Assembly (NCBI GenBank): GCA_016721315.1
Contig: JADKIL010000002.1
Coordinates: 1 to 64,000 of the forward strand
DNA: 64,000 bases
DNA from: Candidatus Villigracilis vicinus
GTDB lineage: Bacteria; Chloroflexota; Anaerolineae; Anaerolineales; Villigracilaceae
Direction of reading: 5' to 3'
Under the pieces are notes generated by a model. The model made no database searches, was not told where the DNA came from, and saw only the letters and a program-made list of their open reading frames with translations. Below are positions 24,750-33,427 of the stretch, piece after piece. The position numbers and the translations under genes are program-made. Each line of letters begins with the position of its first letter. The first letter of the stretch is position 1.

Positions 24750-25687
24750 CCATGCATACTCATTCTCATACACATTCCCATATTGGTGATCTCACCACAC
24801 AAACGACCAAACGACTTACCCTCTCATTAATCCTCACCGCCGCTTTCGTAATTATTGAAGTAACTGCCGGTATCTTCGGCAACAGTCTCGCCCTACTGAC
24901 AGATGCTGCGCACAACTTCACTGATGTCATCGCACTGGGATTAAGTTGGTATGCGCTGCGCATTGCCTTGAAACCCGCCCATGCCGGTAAGACTTTTGGC
25001 TATCATCGCGTAGGAATTCTCGTCGCCCTCGTCAACTCTACTACCTTGATCCTGATCGCATTCGGCATCTTCTTCGAAGCCTATCACCGCTTCATCACCC
25101 CACCCGAGGTTGATTCAACCCTTCTGATCGGAGTGGGCGCCGTGGCTTTTATCATCAATCTCGTCACGGCGTTGATGGTCAAGGAAGGCAGCGAACACGA
25201 CCTAAACATGCGCAGCGCATTCCTTCACCTGATGGGAGATGTCGTATCCACACTTGGAGCGGTCATCGCAGGCATCATCATCGCCTTCACAAATTGGAAC
25301 TGGCTTGACCCGTTCGTCAGTGTGCTCATCGGCGCGTTCATTCTATATAACGCCTGGGGCATCCTCCGGCAGACTATCCACATCCTGCTCGAAAGCACTC
25401 CTGAAAACATCAACATGGATAGCATGGTTACAGACCTTTGCAATGTAAACGGTGTTCTAGGTGTCCATGACCTGCATGTCTGGAGCATCAGTGAGAATTT
25501 ACGCATGCTTTCCGCCCATGTGGTTATTAATAATATTTCAATCGGTGAAGGTGTAACCATTCAACACAATATCAATGAACTACTTGCCCATCACTACAAC
25601 ATCCAGCATGCCACTTTACAAATGGAGTGTGAAGACTGCGACAAAGGATTACTCTACTGCGAGATCCGCGAGCATCAGCACGTTTAG
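24746..25687 (+). CDS. cation diffusion facilitator, zinc/cadmium exporter (CzcD/ZitB-like)
   Basis: The product has 313 residues with a His-rich start (MHTHSHTHSHIGD), six membrane segments and the CDF motifs LLTDAAHNFTDVIALG (HxxxD half site) and HLMGDVVSTLGAVIAG (second half site), then a cytoplasmic metal-binding domain with GVHDLHVWSISENLRMLSAH. The Cys-rich tail ECEDCDKGLLYCEIREHQH may bind metal. It uses the proton gradient to expel Zn or Cd. It overlaps the regulator by four bases. Confidence 0.93.
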   Translation: MTMHTHSHTHSHIGDLTTQTTKRLTLSLILTAAFVIIEVTAGIFGNSLALLTDAAHNFTDVIALGLSWYALRIALKPAHAGKTFGYHRVGILVALVNSTTLILIAFGIFFEAYHRFITPPEVDSTLLIGVGAVAFIINLVTALMVKEGSEHDLNMRSAFLHLMGDVVSTLGAVIAGIIIAFTNWNWLDPFVSVLIGAFILYNAWGILRQTIHILLESTPENINMDSMVTDLCNVNGVLGVHDLHVWSISENLRMLSAHVVINNISIGEGVTIQHNINELLAHHYNIQHATLQMECEDCDKGLLYCEIREHQHV

Positions 25688-25695
25688 GAATTTAA

Positions 25696-27783
25696 ATGGA
25701 CCAACTACAGACCGTCGAGATCCCGATCACCGGCATGGATTGCACAGAGTGCACTCAACATGTCCAAAAAGCCATTTCTGGCGTAAGCGGCGTGCAAAAA
25801 GTGGACGTTTTTCTGTCATCTGAAAAAGCCATCGTACAGTTGAACCCGTCCGTCACAAAAATGGATGAAATTCGTACTGCTGTAAAAAATGCCGGGTATT
25901 CTATCGCTTCAAAGGACGAAGAGGCAAAAACACCCAATGCCGCACTCACAGACTTTTCTCGGCGCATGTTCACGGCATTCGGGCTTGCCTTTGGTGCGGT
26001 CATCATTGTCGTTGTCCTCGGTCAATGGCTGGGGCTGCTGGAAGGGCTGACAAGACTCGTCCCCTTCCCTGTTGGAGTTACGCTCGTGTTACTTGGCGGC
26101 GCACCGATCTTTCTAAACGTCATTCGCGCCGCGTTCAATAGACAGATCATTGCACATACCCTCATGAGCATTGGCGCAGTCGCTGCGCTCCTTGTCGGTG
26201 AATGGACCACAGCGATGGTCGTCATCTTCTTTATGCACATCGGCGGCTACACCGAACGTCTCACTGCCGAAGGGGCGCGCCGCGCAGTGAAAGATTTAAC
26301 AGCGCTGGCTCCGCAAACCGCACGCGTTGAAAAAGATAATGAAGAGAAGGAAATTCCCGTCTCAGAAGTTCAACTGAACGATATCGTCATCATCCGCCCA
26401 GGCGAAAAGATCCCTGTGGATGGAGAGGTCATCGCCGGTCACGCAGCAGTGGACCAATCATCAGTGACAGGAGAGTCAATGCCGGTGGAAGCAGGCATCG
26501 GGTCGCAGGTACGAGGCGCGACCATAGTAAAGCAGGGTACGCTCAAAGTACGTACCCAAGCCGTGGGAGCACAGTCCATGTTCGGGCGTGTCATCAAAAT
26601 GGTCGAAGAAGCCGAAGCGCACCGCGCCGACGTGCAGCAGTTCGCCGACAAATTCAGCGCATATTACCTGCCGGTTGTGGCAAGCATCGCCGCACTCACG
26701 TTTTTATTCACACGCGATCCGCTCGCCACCGCAGCGGTATTGCTTGTTGCATGTTCATGCACTATTGCGCTTGCCACACCTATTGCCATGCTTGCCACCA
26801 TTGGTTCCAACGCAAAGCGCGGCGTACTCATCAAAGGCGGCAAGTATCTCGAAATCCTCGCACGCGCCGATATTTTATTGATCGACAAGACCGGGACGTT
26901 GACACTGGGCAAGCCGGTCGTGACGGATATCATTGTATTGAATGCCATGGACGAACGAATGCTTCTTTCCTACGCCGCCTCTGCTGACCGTTACTCTGAG
27001 CATCTCTTTGCTGATGCCTTGCGCCGGGCTGCGAATGAACGCGATGTGAAATTAAGTGAAGTGACCAACTTCGAATCGATCACCGGCATGGGAGTGCGTG
27101 CGACAATTGACGGAATACGAGTCGCCGTTGGTCGCCCGATACTCACGGATGCATCTATGCCGCCGCAAGCAAAAGAACTTGAGGCACAAGGCAAAACAGT
27201 TCTGTTCGTTTCACTAAATAACACACTTGCAGGGCTCATCGCCGCCTCAGACACACTGCGAAGCGAAGTGCCAGAGGCATTGCAGGACGTAAAACGCCTC
27301 GGCATAAAAAAGATAGAATTACTAACCGGTGATAATGAACACACGGCGTCTTCTCTCGCGAATTCATTAAATATTTCTTATCGCGCCAACCTGCTTCCCG
27401 AAGATAAGATCCGCATCGTCAAGGAATATCAGTCTTTGGGACATATCGTGGTTATGGCTGGCGATGGTATCAACGACGCGCCCGCGCTTGCCCAGGCTGA
27501 TATTGGCATTGCCATGAAAGCAGGTTCCGACATCGCCATTGAAGCGGCACATATCACCCTGTTGCGCGAAGATTGGATGCTAATTCCGCAGGTCATTACC
27601 GCCGCCAAACGGACCATGCGGGTGGTGAAAGGCAACCTTGGTTTCACCGCCGCATATAACATCATCGGTTTGCTGCTGGCTGCATTTGGTTTTCTCCCAC
27701 CCATGCTTGCTGCTGCGTTACAATCCATCCCAGATCTGGGAATTCTCGGCAACTCTGCGCGGTTGTTGAAAAACGAAAAATAA
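25696..27783 (+). CDS. P1B-type heavy-metal ATPase with CSC membrane motif
   Basis: The product has 695 residues. Residues 1-70 are one HMA domain with GMDCTECTQH. Standard P-type motifs follow: TGES (SVTGESMPV), DKTGTLT (phosphorylated Asp), GDGINDAPAL. The sixth membrane segment, normally with CPC, reads VACSCTIALATP, so the central Pro is Ser. The N domain His-Pro pair, normally SEHPL, reads SEHLF. It lies nine bases after the CDF gene and is expected to export Zn, Cd or a similar ion. Its altered motifs make the metal less certain. Confidence 0.9.
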   Translation: MDQLQTVEIPITGMDCTECTQHVQKAISGVSGVQKVDVFLSSEKAIVQLNPSVTKMDEIRTAVKNAGYSIASKDEEAKTPNAALTDFSRRMFTAFGLAFGAVIIVVVLGQWLGLLEGLTRLVPFPVGVTLVLLGGAPIFLNVIRAAFNRQIIAHTLMSIGAVAALLVGEWTTAMVVIFFMHIGGYTERLTAEGARRAVKDLTALAPQTARVEKDNEEKEIPVSEVQLNDIVIIRPGEKIPVDGEVIAGHAAVDQSSVTGESMPVEAGIGSQVRGATIVKQGTLKVRTQAVGAQSMFGRVIKMVEEAEAHRADVQQFADKFSAYYLPVVASIAALTFLFTRDPLATAAVLLVACSCTIALATPIAMLATIGSNAKRGVLIKGGKYLEILARADILLIDKTGTLTLGKPVVTDIIVLNAMDERMLLSYAASADRYSEHLFADALRRAANERDVKLSEVTNFESITGMGVRATIDGIRVAVGRPILTDASMPPQAKELEAQGKTVLFVSLNNTLAGLIAASDTLRSEVPEALQDVKRLGIKKIELLTGDNEHTASSLANSLNISYRANLLPEDKIRIVKEYQSLGHIVVMAGDGINDAPALAQADIGIAMKAGSDIAIEAAHITLLREDWMLIPQVITAAKRTMRVVKGNLGFTAAYNIIGLLLAAFGFLPPMLAAALQSIPDLGILGNSARLLKNEK

Positions 27784-27861
27784 ACTCGCCACGAAGAACA
27801 CAGCGTCACAAAGAAGAACTGCGTGCTCTCTGTGGATAATTCTACTTATAGGACAATGCCC

Positions 27862-28701
27862 ATGTCTCAAGCTGCTAAAGCACAAGAACTTTTATCTCTG
27901 CACAACAACGGCAAACTACTCATCCTTCCCAATGTCTGGAATCCAATCGGTGCGCGGATGTTGGAGAGAAAAGGATTCAGTGCAGTCGCCACTGCCAGTG
28001 CTGCCATCGCTGAATCCCTGGGGTACAGTGATGGAGAGCAGATCAAGCTGGAAACAATGCTGGAAATGATCACAAGAATCGTCCGCAGTGTGAACATCCC
28101 CGTCACCGCAGATTTTGAGGCGGGATATTCAGACTCGATCGAAGGTTTACAGGAAAATATTTCACGCCTGCTTGACACGGGTGCAGTCGGCTTGAATTTT
28201 GAAGATAGCTGGGATGATAGCGCTCACCTACGCACGATCCCTGAACAAGTGGAGCGCATCAAAGCCGTCCGTGAAGCAGCAGATCGAAAGGGTGTTCACC
28301 TTGTGATCAATGCCCGAGCCGATAGTTTCTTCGCGGAGGGCTTCTCCTCAGATGAAGAACGTCTCGAAGATGTCATCACCCGCCTCAATGCTTATACAGC
28401 CGCAGGCGCTGATTCTGTCTACCCGGTTGGGCGCGGCGACAAAGAGACACTCACTATCCTGCGCAAACGGCTCTCTGCGCCCATCAATGTGCTTGCCACA
28501 GCCAAGACCGCCAGCTTGAAGCAACTTCAAGAACTTGGCATCAACCGCGTGAGTTTTGGTCCGTATATCTTCCGCTCGTTGCTGGCAAAAATGTCCGCAA
28601 TGCAAGATGAGATAATGAACATGGGTGGTTACGAAATCGTCATGGACGGGATCTGGTCAGGCGGCGATGTGAAAAAATATTTGAAAGAAGGAAAAGAATA
28701 A
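27862..28701 (+). CDS. isocitrate lyase/PEP mutase family protein
   Basis: The product has 279 residues. I prefer the ATG at 27862 because AGGA lies nine bases before it; 27856 is also possible. The TIM-barrel pattern of the family is clear: LLILPNVWNPIGARMLERKGF, AVATASAAIAESLGYSDGE, IPVTADFEAGYSD (metal-binding Asp), VGLNFEDSW and LVINARADSFF. The KKCGH cysteine loop of isocitrate lyase is not present, so oxaloacetate decarboxylase, methylisocitrate-lyase-like or carboxyphosphonoenolpyruvate-type chemistry remains open. It stands alone between terminators. Confidence 0.85.
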   Translation: MSQAAKAQELLSLHNNGKLLILPNVWNPIGARMLERKGFSAVATASAAIAESLGYSDGEQIKLETMLEMITRIVRSVNIPVTADFEAGYSDSIEGLQENISRLLDTGAVGLNFEDSWDDSAHLRTIPEQVERIKAVREAADRKGVHLVINARADSFFAEGFSSDEERLEDVITRLNAYTAAGADSVYPVGRGDKETLTILRKRLSAPINVLATAKTASLKQLQELGINRVSFGPYIFRSLLAKMSAMQDEIMNMGGYEIVMDGIWSGGDVKKYLKEGKE

Positions 28702-28702
28702 C

Positions 28703-28735
28703 AAAAAAGAGACGGCAAATGCCGTCTCTTTTTTG
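28703..28735. terminator. bidirectional terminator
   Basis: AAAAAAGAGACGGCA, short loop, TGCCGTCTCTTTTTT between convergent genes. Confidence 0.9.
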
Positions 28736-28745
28736 TTGCTATTGA

Positions 28746-29249
28746 TTACGGGTTGGTCTGCTGATTCTGCCAGCGTCCACCCATCATACCGCCGCCACCA
28801 TTCATCATCCCATGGCTGCCCGTCTGTCCCTGCGGACCGGCACCGGTGCAATCGCCTGTGCCCATGCCGCCCTGACCACTTCCATGAGACAACATCCGGT
28901 CTGCCTGCTCCTGCGTGATGACATTTGCCGTCACAGCTGCATTCACAGCTGCCGAACGGACTTCCGTCATAACTGCAGGAAATTCTTCAGCGGTCACACC
29001 AGCAGAGAGAGCGATATCATACATGGTCTCGCCAGCTGCGAGGCGGGTATTTATGTCATTCACGTTCATTTCAAGCTTTTTAGCGAACTCGATCACCATA
29101 AAGGTATGCATGGGACCTTCCCCATTGCGCATGGGACCTTGTCCATTATAAGGCGGCGTTACGTCCTGGGCGAACACTACACCCGCTCCAATACCCATGA
29201 CTGCCACGGCTGCCAAAACTAATGCTACGATCAAAATTGTCTTTTTCAT
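28746..29249 (-). CDS. exported protein with Gly/Met/His-rich tail
   Basis: The product has 167 residues; AAAGGAG precedes the ATG. A signal peptide (KKTILIVALVLAAVAVMGIGAG, written here only in outline up to VFAQD) precedes a helical middle (EFAKKLEMNVNDINTRLAAG, ETMYDIALSAGVTAEEFPAV) that resembles DUF2680/YckD-type helices. The tail HGSGQGGMGTGDCTG, MMNGGGGMMGGRW is rich in Gly and Met with a few His and one Cys and may bind copper or other metal. Function is unknown. Confidence 0.7.
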   Translation of the reverse strand: MKKTILIVALVLAAVAVMGIGAGVVFAQDVTPPYNGQGPMRNGEGPMHTFMVIEFAKKLEMNVNDINTRLAAGETMYDIALSAGVTAEEFPAVMTEVRSAAVNAAVTANVITQEQADRMLSHGSGQGGMGTGDCTGAGPQGQTGSHGMMNGGGGMMGGRWQNQQTNP

Positions 29250-29360
29250 GACTAACTCCTTTTCTCTTTCGAACTTACAAACATTAGTTTACAACCCGCA
29301 TATAAAGGATCTGTAAAGAAAAGGTAGAGGTCAGATGAAGAATTCCGCTCATCACAGAAT

Positions 29361-29399
29361 AAAAAAGCCTGCCATGAAGGGATTTTTTCATGGCAGGCA
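29361..29399 (-). terminator. terminator of the DUF4404 gene
   Basis: GCCTGCCATGAA and TTCATGGCAGGC form a 12-bp stem, followed on the minus strand by TTTTTT. Confidence 0.85.
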
Positions 29400-29409
29400 T
29401 GGGTTTCTT

Positions 29410-29667
29410 TCAAATTCCGGCGTTACTTAGGATGGTGGAAACTTCTGAAAGTAAGGTGGTAAGCGTTGGATGTTCCACCTCAAACTGCTCTACTGCTTCT
29501 TGCATTCGCTCAAGGATGGATGGGGTTTCGACTTCCGCTTTCTTCAGCAGGGACTGCACATCCTGCTCCAGATCTTGCAAAAGCTTGAGGCTGTCGGCAT
29601 CCACTTTGTCCACTTTTTGGAGCTCGGCATGGACTTGTTCCAGAAGTACGTCGAGTTTGTCGGTCAT
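29410..29667 (-). CDS. DUF4404 family small protein
   Basis: The 85-residue acidic, fully helical protein (LDVLLEQVHAELQKVD, LLQDLEQDVQSLLKK, RMQEAVEQFEVEHPTLTTLL) matches the DUF4404 pattern, including the EHPTL segment. Family function is unknown. It precedes no clear partner and has its own terminator. Confidence 0.75.
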   Translation of the reverse strand: MTDKLDVLLEQVHAELQKVDKVDADSLKLLQDLEQDVQSLLKKAEVETPSILERMQEAVEQFEVEHPTLTTLLSEVSTILSNAGI

Positions 29668-29756
29668 GGGGTTGGCTCCTTTCGAGGGCTGGTTACACTT
29701 TCATTGTACATCCAAATTCCCTCACGCCTCCAGTGAAGAACGTCACCGAGTTGCGA

Positions 29757-30017
29757 TTAAGAAAGGATTTCCTTCTCAGCCTGTTCGACCTCGGTGTAGA
29801 TCCTCTTGACTTCCTCTTTCATTTCAAGGGAAACACCCGCGGTCTGCGGGATGAATTTGACCATATCCTTTGCTTGTCGCATCAGGTCGCGGATATCGGC
29901 AATGTAGGAGAAATCGTTCTTGCCGAGTCCCTCCGTCGGGACGGGCAGGGCTCGGGCTTGCTGGAGCAATTTACGGGCGCGGATGATGCGCTCTGCGGCA
30001 GGGATGAGTTTTGCCAT
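29757..30017 (-). CDS. small helical protein, function unknown
   Basis: The 86-residue product is charged and helical (ERIIRARKLLQQARALPVP, then DLMRQAKDMVKFIP, EEVKRIYTEVEQAEKEIL). No signal peptide or known motif is seen. It sits in a minus-strand cluster with the two neighbouring unknown genes, 34 bases after the next upstream one. Confidence 0.6.
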   Translation of the reverse strand: MAKLIPAAERIIRARKLLQQARALPVPTEGLGKNDFSYIADIRDLMRQAKDMVKFIPQTAGVSLEMKEEVKRIYTEVEQAEKEILS

Positions 30018-30051
30018 GTTGTCTATTCTCTATTCTTTTTTGAAAAAGGTA

Positions 30052-30585
30052 TTATTTTTCGATGCTAAAGCCATGCATCAAGACCGAGTTGACCACGCCC
30101 CAACGCCCCTGAATGGGCTTGAAGTCCTTATCGAATTGATACGTGATAATAGAGTTTTCAAGAGGGGCAAAAGTGCGCAAGGCAAAATCAGGCGGATTAT
30201 CATCTTCTGAAAAGACAGTGCCTTCAATTGTGAAAGCCCCTGCGTACAAGAGGGATTTGAAAGGCGTGACATAATTCACCCAGGCTTCTGCCATGATATC
30301 TTCAGTAATAGGGTCGTCGGATAGGATGGCGATGACCTTCACAAAAGAAGGCAAACGCCACTGTGTGAACGTGCGCGCCGGGGTGTTGATCTTCCCAAGT
30401 GGTTTGACGTATGCATCTTTGAGAATGAGAGCTCCGCCGGTGGGGTCATCCACTTCAGAGTCATATGCGGCGTAAAAGATGGATAATTCCGGGTCGTCCC
30501 AGGCTTCGATGAGATATTCATCAGTGACAATCGTAATGCGAATCGGGTTTCGCGGAGTTTCTGGCTCTTTTTTTCCAAAAAACAT
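30052..30585 (-). CDS. conserved-looking cytosolic protein, function unknown
   Basis: The product has 177 residues with a strong AGGAGG ribosome site. It begins MFFGKKEPETPRNPIRITIVTDE and contains alternating beta strands and helices (YLIEAWDDPELSIFYAAY, GALILKDAYVKPLG, FVKVIAILSDDP). No domain is recognised. Its start resembles that of the divergent gene at 30728 (MGLFGFGKKANK) in having a short hydrophobic-basic leader, which may be a membrane-associating end. Confidence 0.65.
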   Translation of the reverse strand: MFFGKKEPETPRNPIRITIVTDEYLIEAWDDPELSIFYAAYDSEVDDPTGGALILKDAYVKPLGKINTPARTFTQWRLPSFVKVIAILSDDPITEDIMAEAWVNYVTPFKSLLYAGAFTIEGTVFSEDDNPPDFALRTFAPLENSIITYQFDKDFKPIQGRWGVVNSVLMHGFSIEK

Positions 30586-30727
30586 TTTGCCTCCTGTTTG
30601 GTTGAATAGGACAATTATAGCCCTGTGGGCAGGTTCCCCAATCGCCTAAATGGGGGATGTCTGCCGGGGTGTGCCAACAACCTTCCCCGCTATAATCATT
30701 GAAATTCATTTTATAAAGGAAAACATC

Positions 30728-31231
30728 ATGGGACTCTTTGGGTTTGGCAAGAAAGCAAATAAGAATGTGCCAGTGCTTACAACAGACGAAGTGCGGGCAA
30801 GACTCTTGGGCTTGAACCGCGAGACGGCTCCGTACCAGATCATTGATGGTGCTGCTGAAAACGTGGACCTGATCGCCGAGTGGAAGATTGTAGACGCCAA
30901 ATGGCACGAACTCTTTGCCAAGGCAAACCTGACCAAAGTCTTTCGCATTTATATGAAGTTCGACCCGGCAAAGAACGAGGTGCGCGCCAAGGACGAGGAA
31001 TACACCGTCGAATGGCGGGCAGGCGTGCCATCGCTTTCGATCTCGGTCTCGAAGTTCCAGGGGCAGATGACCTCCGTGGAGTTCGGCGCAGCATATGCCT
31101 TTACTGAGGAGTTGAAACCGGGCGTGGTCTATAACTATCGCTTCAGCACGAATGAGATCAAGAAACCCATTCAAGAAGCAGTAGCTGCCAGCGGTTGGAA
31201 TTACAAAGGTGTGGCATTCGGCAAGTTGTAA
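30728..31231 (+). CDS. conserved-looking protein, function unknown
   Basis: The product has 167 residues; AAAGGAAAACATC precedes the ATG. It starts MGLFGFGKKANKNVPVLTTD and is otherwise a soluble alpha/beta protein (YQIIDGAAENVDLIAEWKI, FRIYMKFDPAKNEVRAKDEE, YTVEWRAGVPSLSISVSKF). I do not recognise a named family. It is divergent from 30585 and shares a 142-base intergenic region with it. Confidence 0.65.
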   Translation: MGLFGFGKKANKNVPVLTTDEVRARLLGLNRETAPYQIIDGAAENVDLIAEWKIVDAKWHELFAKANLTKVFRIYMKFDPAKNEVRAKDEEYTVEWRAGVPSLSISVSKFQGQMTSVEFGAAYAFTEELKPGVVYNYRFSTNEIKKPIQEAVAASGWNYKGVAFGKL

Positions 31232-31260
31232 GAAGTAATTTTATAGATCAAAGTAATTTA

Positions 31261-31298
31261 AGTTACAGTCACCTCACACGTGACTGTAACTTTTTTTT
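31261..31298 (+). terminator. terminator
   Basis: AGTTACAGTCAC and GTGACTGTAACT form a 12-bp stem followed by eight T; it ends the plus-strand gene at 31231. Confidence 0.9.
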
Positions 31299-32253
31299 AC
31301 ATCATCAGTGTGGATAAAATCTTCTTCTGATACCAGACCCTGCCAGATAAAGTTTCGAAAAAGCCGTTGTGCCCGCCGTGAGGGTGGACGATGAGTTCGG
31401 TGGTGGGACTGAGTTTGAGGTCGTAGAAATCTTCGACGGGGATGATGGGGTCGTCTTGGGCGGTGATGACAGTGGTCGGGACGTTGAGAGTTGTGAGCGC
31501 ATCACCAAGGAGGGTGTACTGGCGGAAATAGTCACGCATGACCGGGTACTCGCTGTAATGCTGAAGCATCCATTCGGTCATGGCGGTGATAGTTTCTAAT
31601 TTGAAGCCTTCATCGAAATCGTAAAGATGCGGGTAGAGGCTTTGCTTTTTGAGCAGGGAACGAGACCAGCCGCGACGAAAGTGCTTTTGCAGCATGGGAT
31701 GTTGATCGATGGCATACGTGGATTTTTCAGGGTCGAGGACGGGACTGATGCTGAAGATGTGCTTGAGGTTGGGAATGGGTTGTGCCGCGCATTTGCGTGC
31801 GACCCGCAAGGCGAAGTTGCCGCCCATCGAAAAGCCGAGGAGGTGGAAAGGCTTACTGGTTTCGTACCCTGCCACGGCTTGGACGGAGGCGAAGACTTCA
31901 TCCAATAAGATGGCGTAGAACAGACCGGTGTTGAGGTGATGCGTGTTGCCGTGGTCGCGGTAGTTGAGTCGAAAGACGGAGTAGCCGTGTTCGTAGAGGA
32001 ATTTGCCGGTGCGCAAGACATACGCGGAGTTGACACTGCCCTCCCAGCCGTGCAAGAGCATGACCACGCCTTTTGCCTGCGCGTGTGGGGAGTAGAAGCC
32101 TTGCAATGCGACGTTGGGAATGGGGTTGAGCAGCACTTCGCGCGCGGCGTTGAGCATGGGGTTGTTACGCTTGGTGCCGAGTTTATTGCTGGCAAGCATG
32201 GTTTGGACGAAAGCGTTGCGTAGATAGAAGGGCGGGTTGAAAGCTTGACTCAT
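31297..32253 (-). CDS. YheT-like alpha/beta hydrolase
   Basis: The product has 318 residues. It carries GVVMLLHGWEGSVNSAY (oxyanion region), the nucleophile elbow LLGFSMGGNFALRV (Ser near 141), Asp in ITAQDDPIIPVEDF and His in HPHGGHNGF, a complete catalytic triad. The N-terminal AFVQTMLASN segment fits the UPF0017/YheT esterases. Its natural ester is unknown. No ribosome site is evident before the ATG at 32253. Confidence 0.82.
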   Translation of the reverse strand: MSQAFNPPFYLRNAFVQTMLASNKLGTKRNNPMLNAAREVLLNPIPNVALQGFYSPHAQAKGVVMLLHGWEGSVNSAYVLRTGKFLYEHGYSVFRLNYRDHGNTHHLNTGLFYAILLDEVFASVQAVAGYETSKPFHLLGFSMGGNFALRVARKCAAQPIPNLKHIFSISPVLDPEKSTYAIDQHPMLQKHFRRGWSRSLLKKQSLYPHLYDFDEGFKLETITAMTEWMLQHYSEYPVMRDYFRQYTLLGDALTTLNVPTTVITAQDDPIIPVEDFYDLKLSPTTELIVHPHGGHNGFFETLSGRVWYQKKILSTLMM

Positions 32254-32399
32254 AAGGCGGGGATTCTATCGCTCTGCGGGCGGGGTTGTCAATTAGATAA
32301 AAAGAGGTGACAGGTCTGCGGGTATAATCGCAAAAAGTGATTTTATTCTTGAGTACTATAAGAATCATTCGCCAACCTAAATGGCAATCTAGCCCCCTC

Positions 32400-32577
32400 C
32401 GCCCCTAGCGGGGCACCTACCCTAAAGGGCACGCGTCCCCCGTCCAAAGAGCATGGACAGGGGAGGACAGAACTTTATGATTTTTAGAAAACTCAAAGTT
32501 ATGTTCCAACTTAGAATTATGTCCTCCCCCAATTGTGCTCTCCAATTGGGGGAGGTGTCCGAAGGACGGAGGGGGAA
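32400..32577. repeat. GC-rich hairpin cluster upstream of the DUF559 gene
   Basis: The 325-base gap 32254-32578 holds no gene but three strong hairpins: CCCCTAGCGGGG near 32403, GTCCA/TGGAC near 32439-32458, and a perfect 13-bp stem (32523-32535 with 32543-32555) followed by a ggaggtgtccgaaggacgg tail. The last has the same design as the element at 33428-33487. Confidence 0.65.
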
Positions 32578-32578
32578 A

Positions 32579-32961
32579 ATGCCCCACACATCCACACCCA
32601 AGATCCGCAAAAATGCCAAAGAGTTGCGCAAGAACCTAACACCCGCCGAAGAAAAACTTTGGGTACACTTGCGCGGACATCGCAACTTGTCCCGATGTTT
32701 TTCGGGATGGGCGATGTCCATTTTAGAAAGCAACACGCCATCGGCAACTATATCGTCGATTTCTGCGCTCCAAGCCAGAAACTGGTGATTGAACTGGATG
32801 GCAGTCAACATTTGGAACAGCAGGAATACGATAAAGAACGCACCGCTTTCTTGAACTCAAAAGGCTATAAAGTTTTGAGGTTTTGGAATAACGATGTGAT
32901 GAACAATATAGAACGGGTCCTCACCGTAATTTGGGACGTTCTAAAACCAGCAGATGGATAA
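32579..32961 (+). pseudogene. DUF559 (very-short-patch-repair-like endonuclease) gene, frameshifted by a hairpin
   Basis: The N-terminal part (KIRKNAKELRKNLTPAEEKL, WVHLRGHR) is in one frame and the rest (VHFRKQHAIGNYIVDFCAPS, LVIELDGSQHLEQQ, KVLRFWNNDVMNN) is in another. Between them lies a 45-base nested palindrome (32675-32719) that shifts the frame. Both halves match the DUF559/Vsr-like nuclease fold including the catalytic Asp and ELDG. Without the shift the product would be about 120 residues. Programmed frameshifting cannot be excluded. Confidence 0.75.
32675..32719. repeat. nested palindrome inside the DUF559 gene
   Basis: Outer arms GGACATCGC/GCGATGTCC and inner arms TCCCGA/TCGGGA. 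It coincides with the frame change. Confidence 0.7.
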
Positions 32962-32965
32962 CAAA

Positions 32966-33004
32966 AAGACCTCCTGTTTTCATAAGGAGGTCTTTCTCTT
33001 TTTT
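32966..33004. terminator. bidirectional terminator
   Basis: AGACCTCC and GGAGGTCT arms with A-rich left and T-rich right flanks, between convergent genes. Confidence 0.8.
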
Positions 33005-33020
33005 CACTTACACACTTTCT

Positions 33021-33389
33021 CTAACACACCTGCCCCTTCGACCTTGCGGTCGCCTTCAACATACTTTCCACCACGGCAAAGTCTACGCGCTCGGGCTTCG
33101 AGTAGCGGATGCAACCCTTGCCGTGCGAGATGCCCGTCCCTTTGAGCTGGTCGGCGTGGGAGTTCATCACGTCCGTGCGCAGGATGTACAGGGCAATGAA
33201 ATGCTTTTGGCTGGCAAAGCCCACTTCCGCAACGTTGTCCCTGCGGTAATTGGGCATGCCGTACTCCATGGTTTCTTTGAAGCCTTTGAGATGCTTGCGG
33301 CACAAGGCGCGAAGTTTCTTGAGGACGGCAAGGCGTTCTTGCGGCACTTCAAGCAGATACTCGGTCACGGTCTTGGCATCACTTTGCAT
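33021..33389 (-). CDS. DUF1801 (YdhG-like) protein
   Basis: The product has 122 residues: VTEYLLEVPQERLAVLKKLR, ETMEYGMPNYRRDN, GFASQKHFIALYILRTDVM and the end segment KGCIRYSKPERVDF. This is the DUF1801 fold, which includes Bacillus YdhG/Fra, proposed as frataxin-like iron chaperone. Cytosolic. Function in this organism is not known. Confidence 0.85.
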   Translation of the reverse strand: MQSDAKTVTEYLLEVPQERLAVLKKLRALCRKHLKGFKETMEYGMPNYRRDNVAEVGFASQKHFIALYILRTDVMNSHADQLKGTGISHGKGCIRYSKPERVDFAVVESMLKATARSKGQVC

Positions 33390-33427
33390 GGGTTTCCTCT
33401 ATAACATAGGGGCGGACCCCCACCCAG

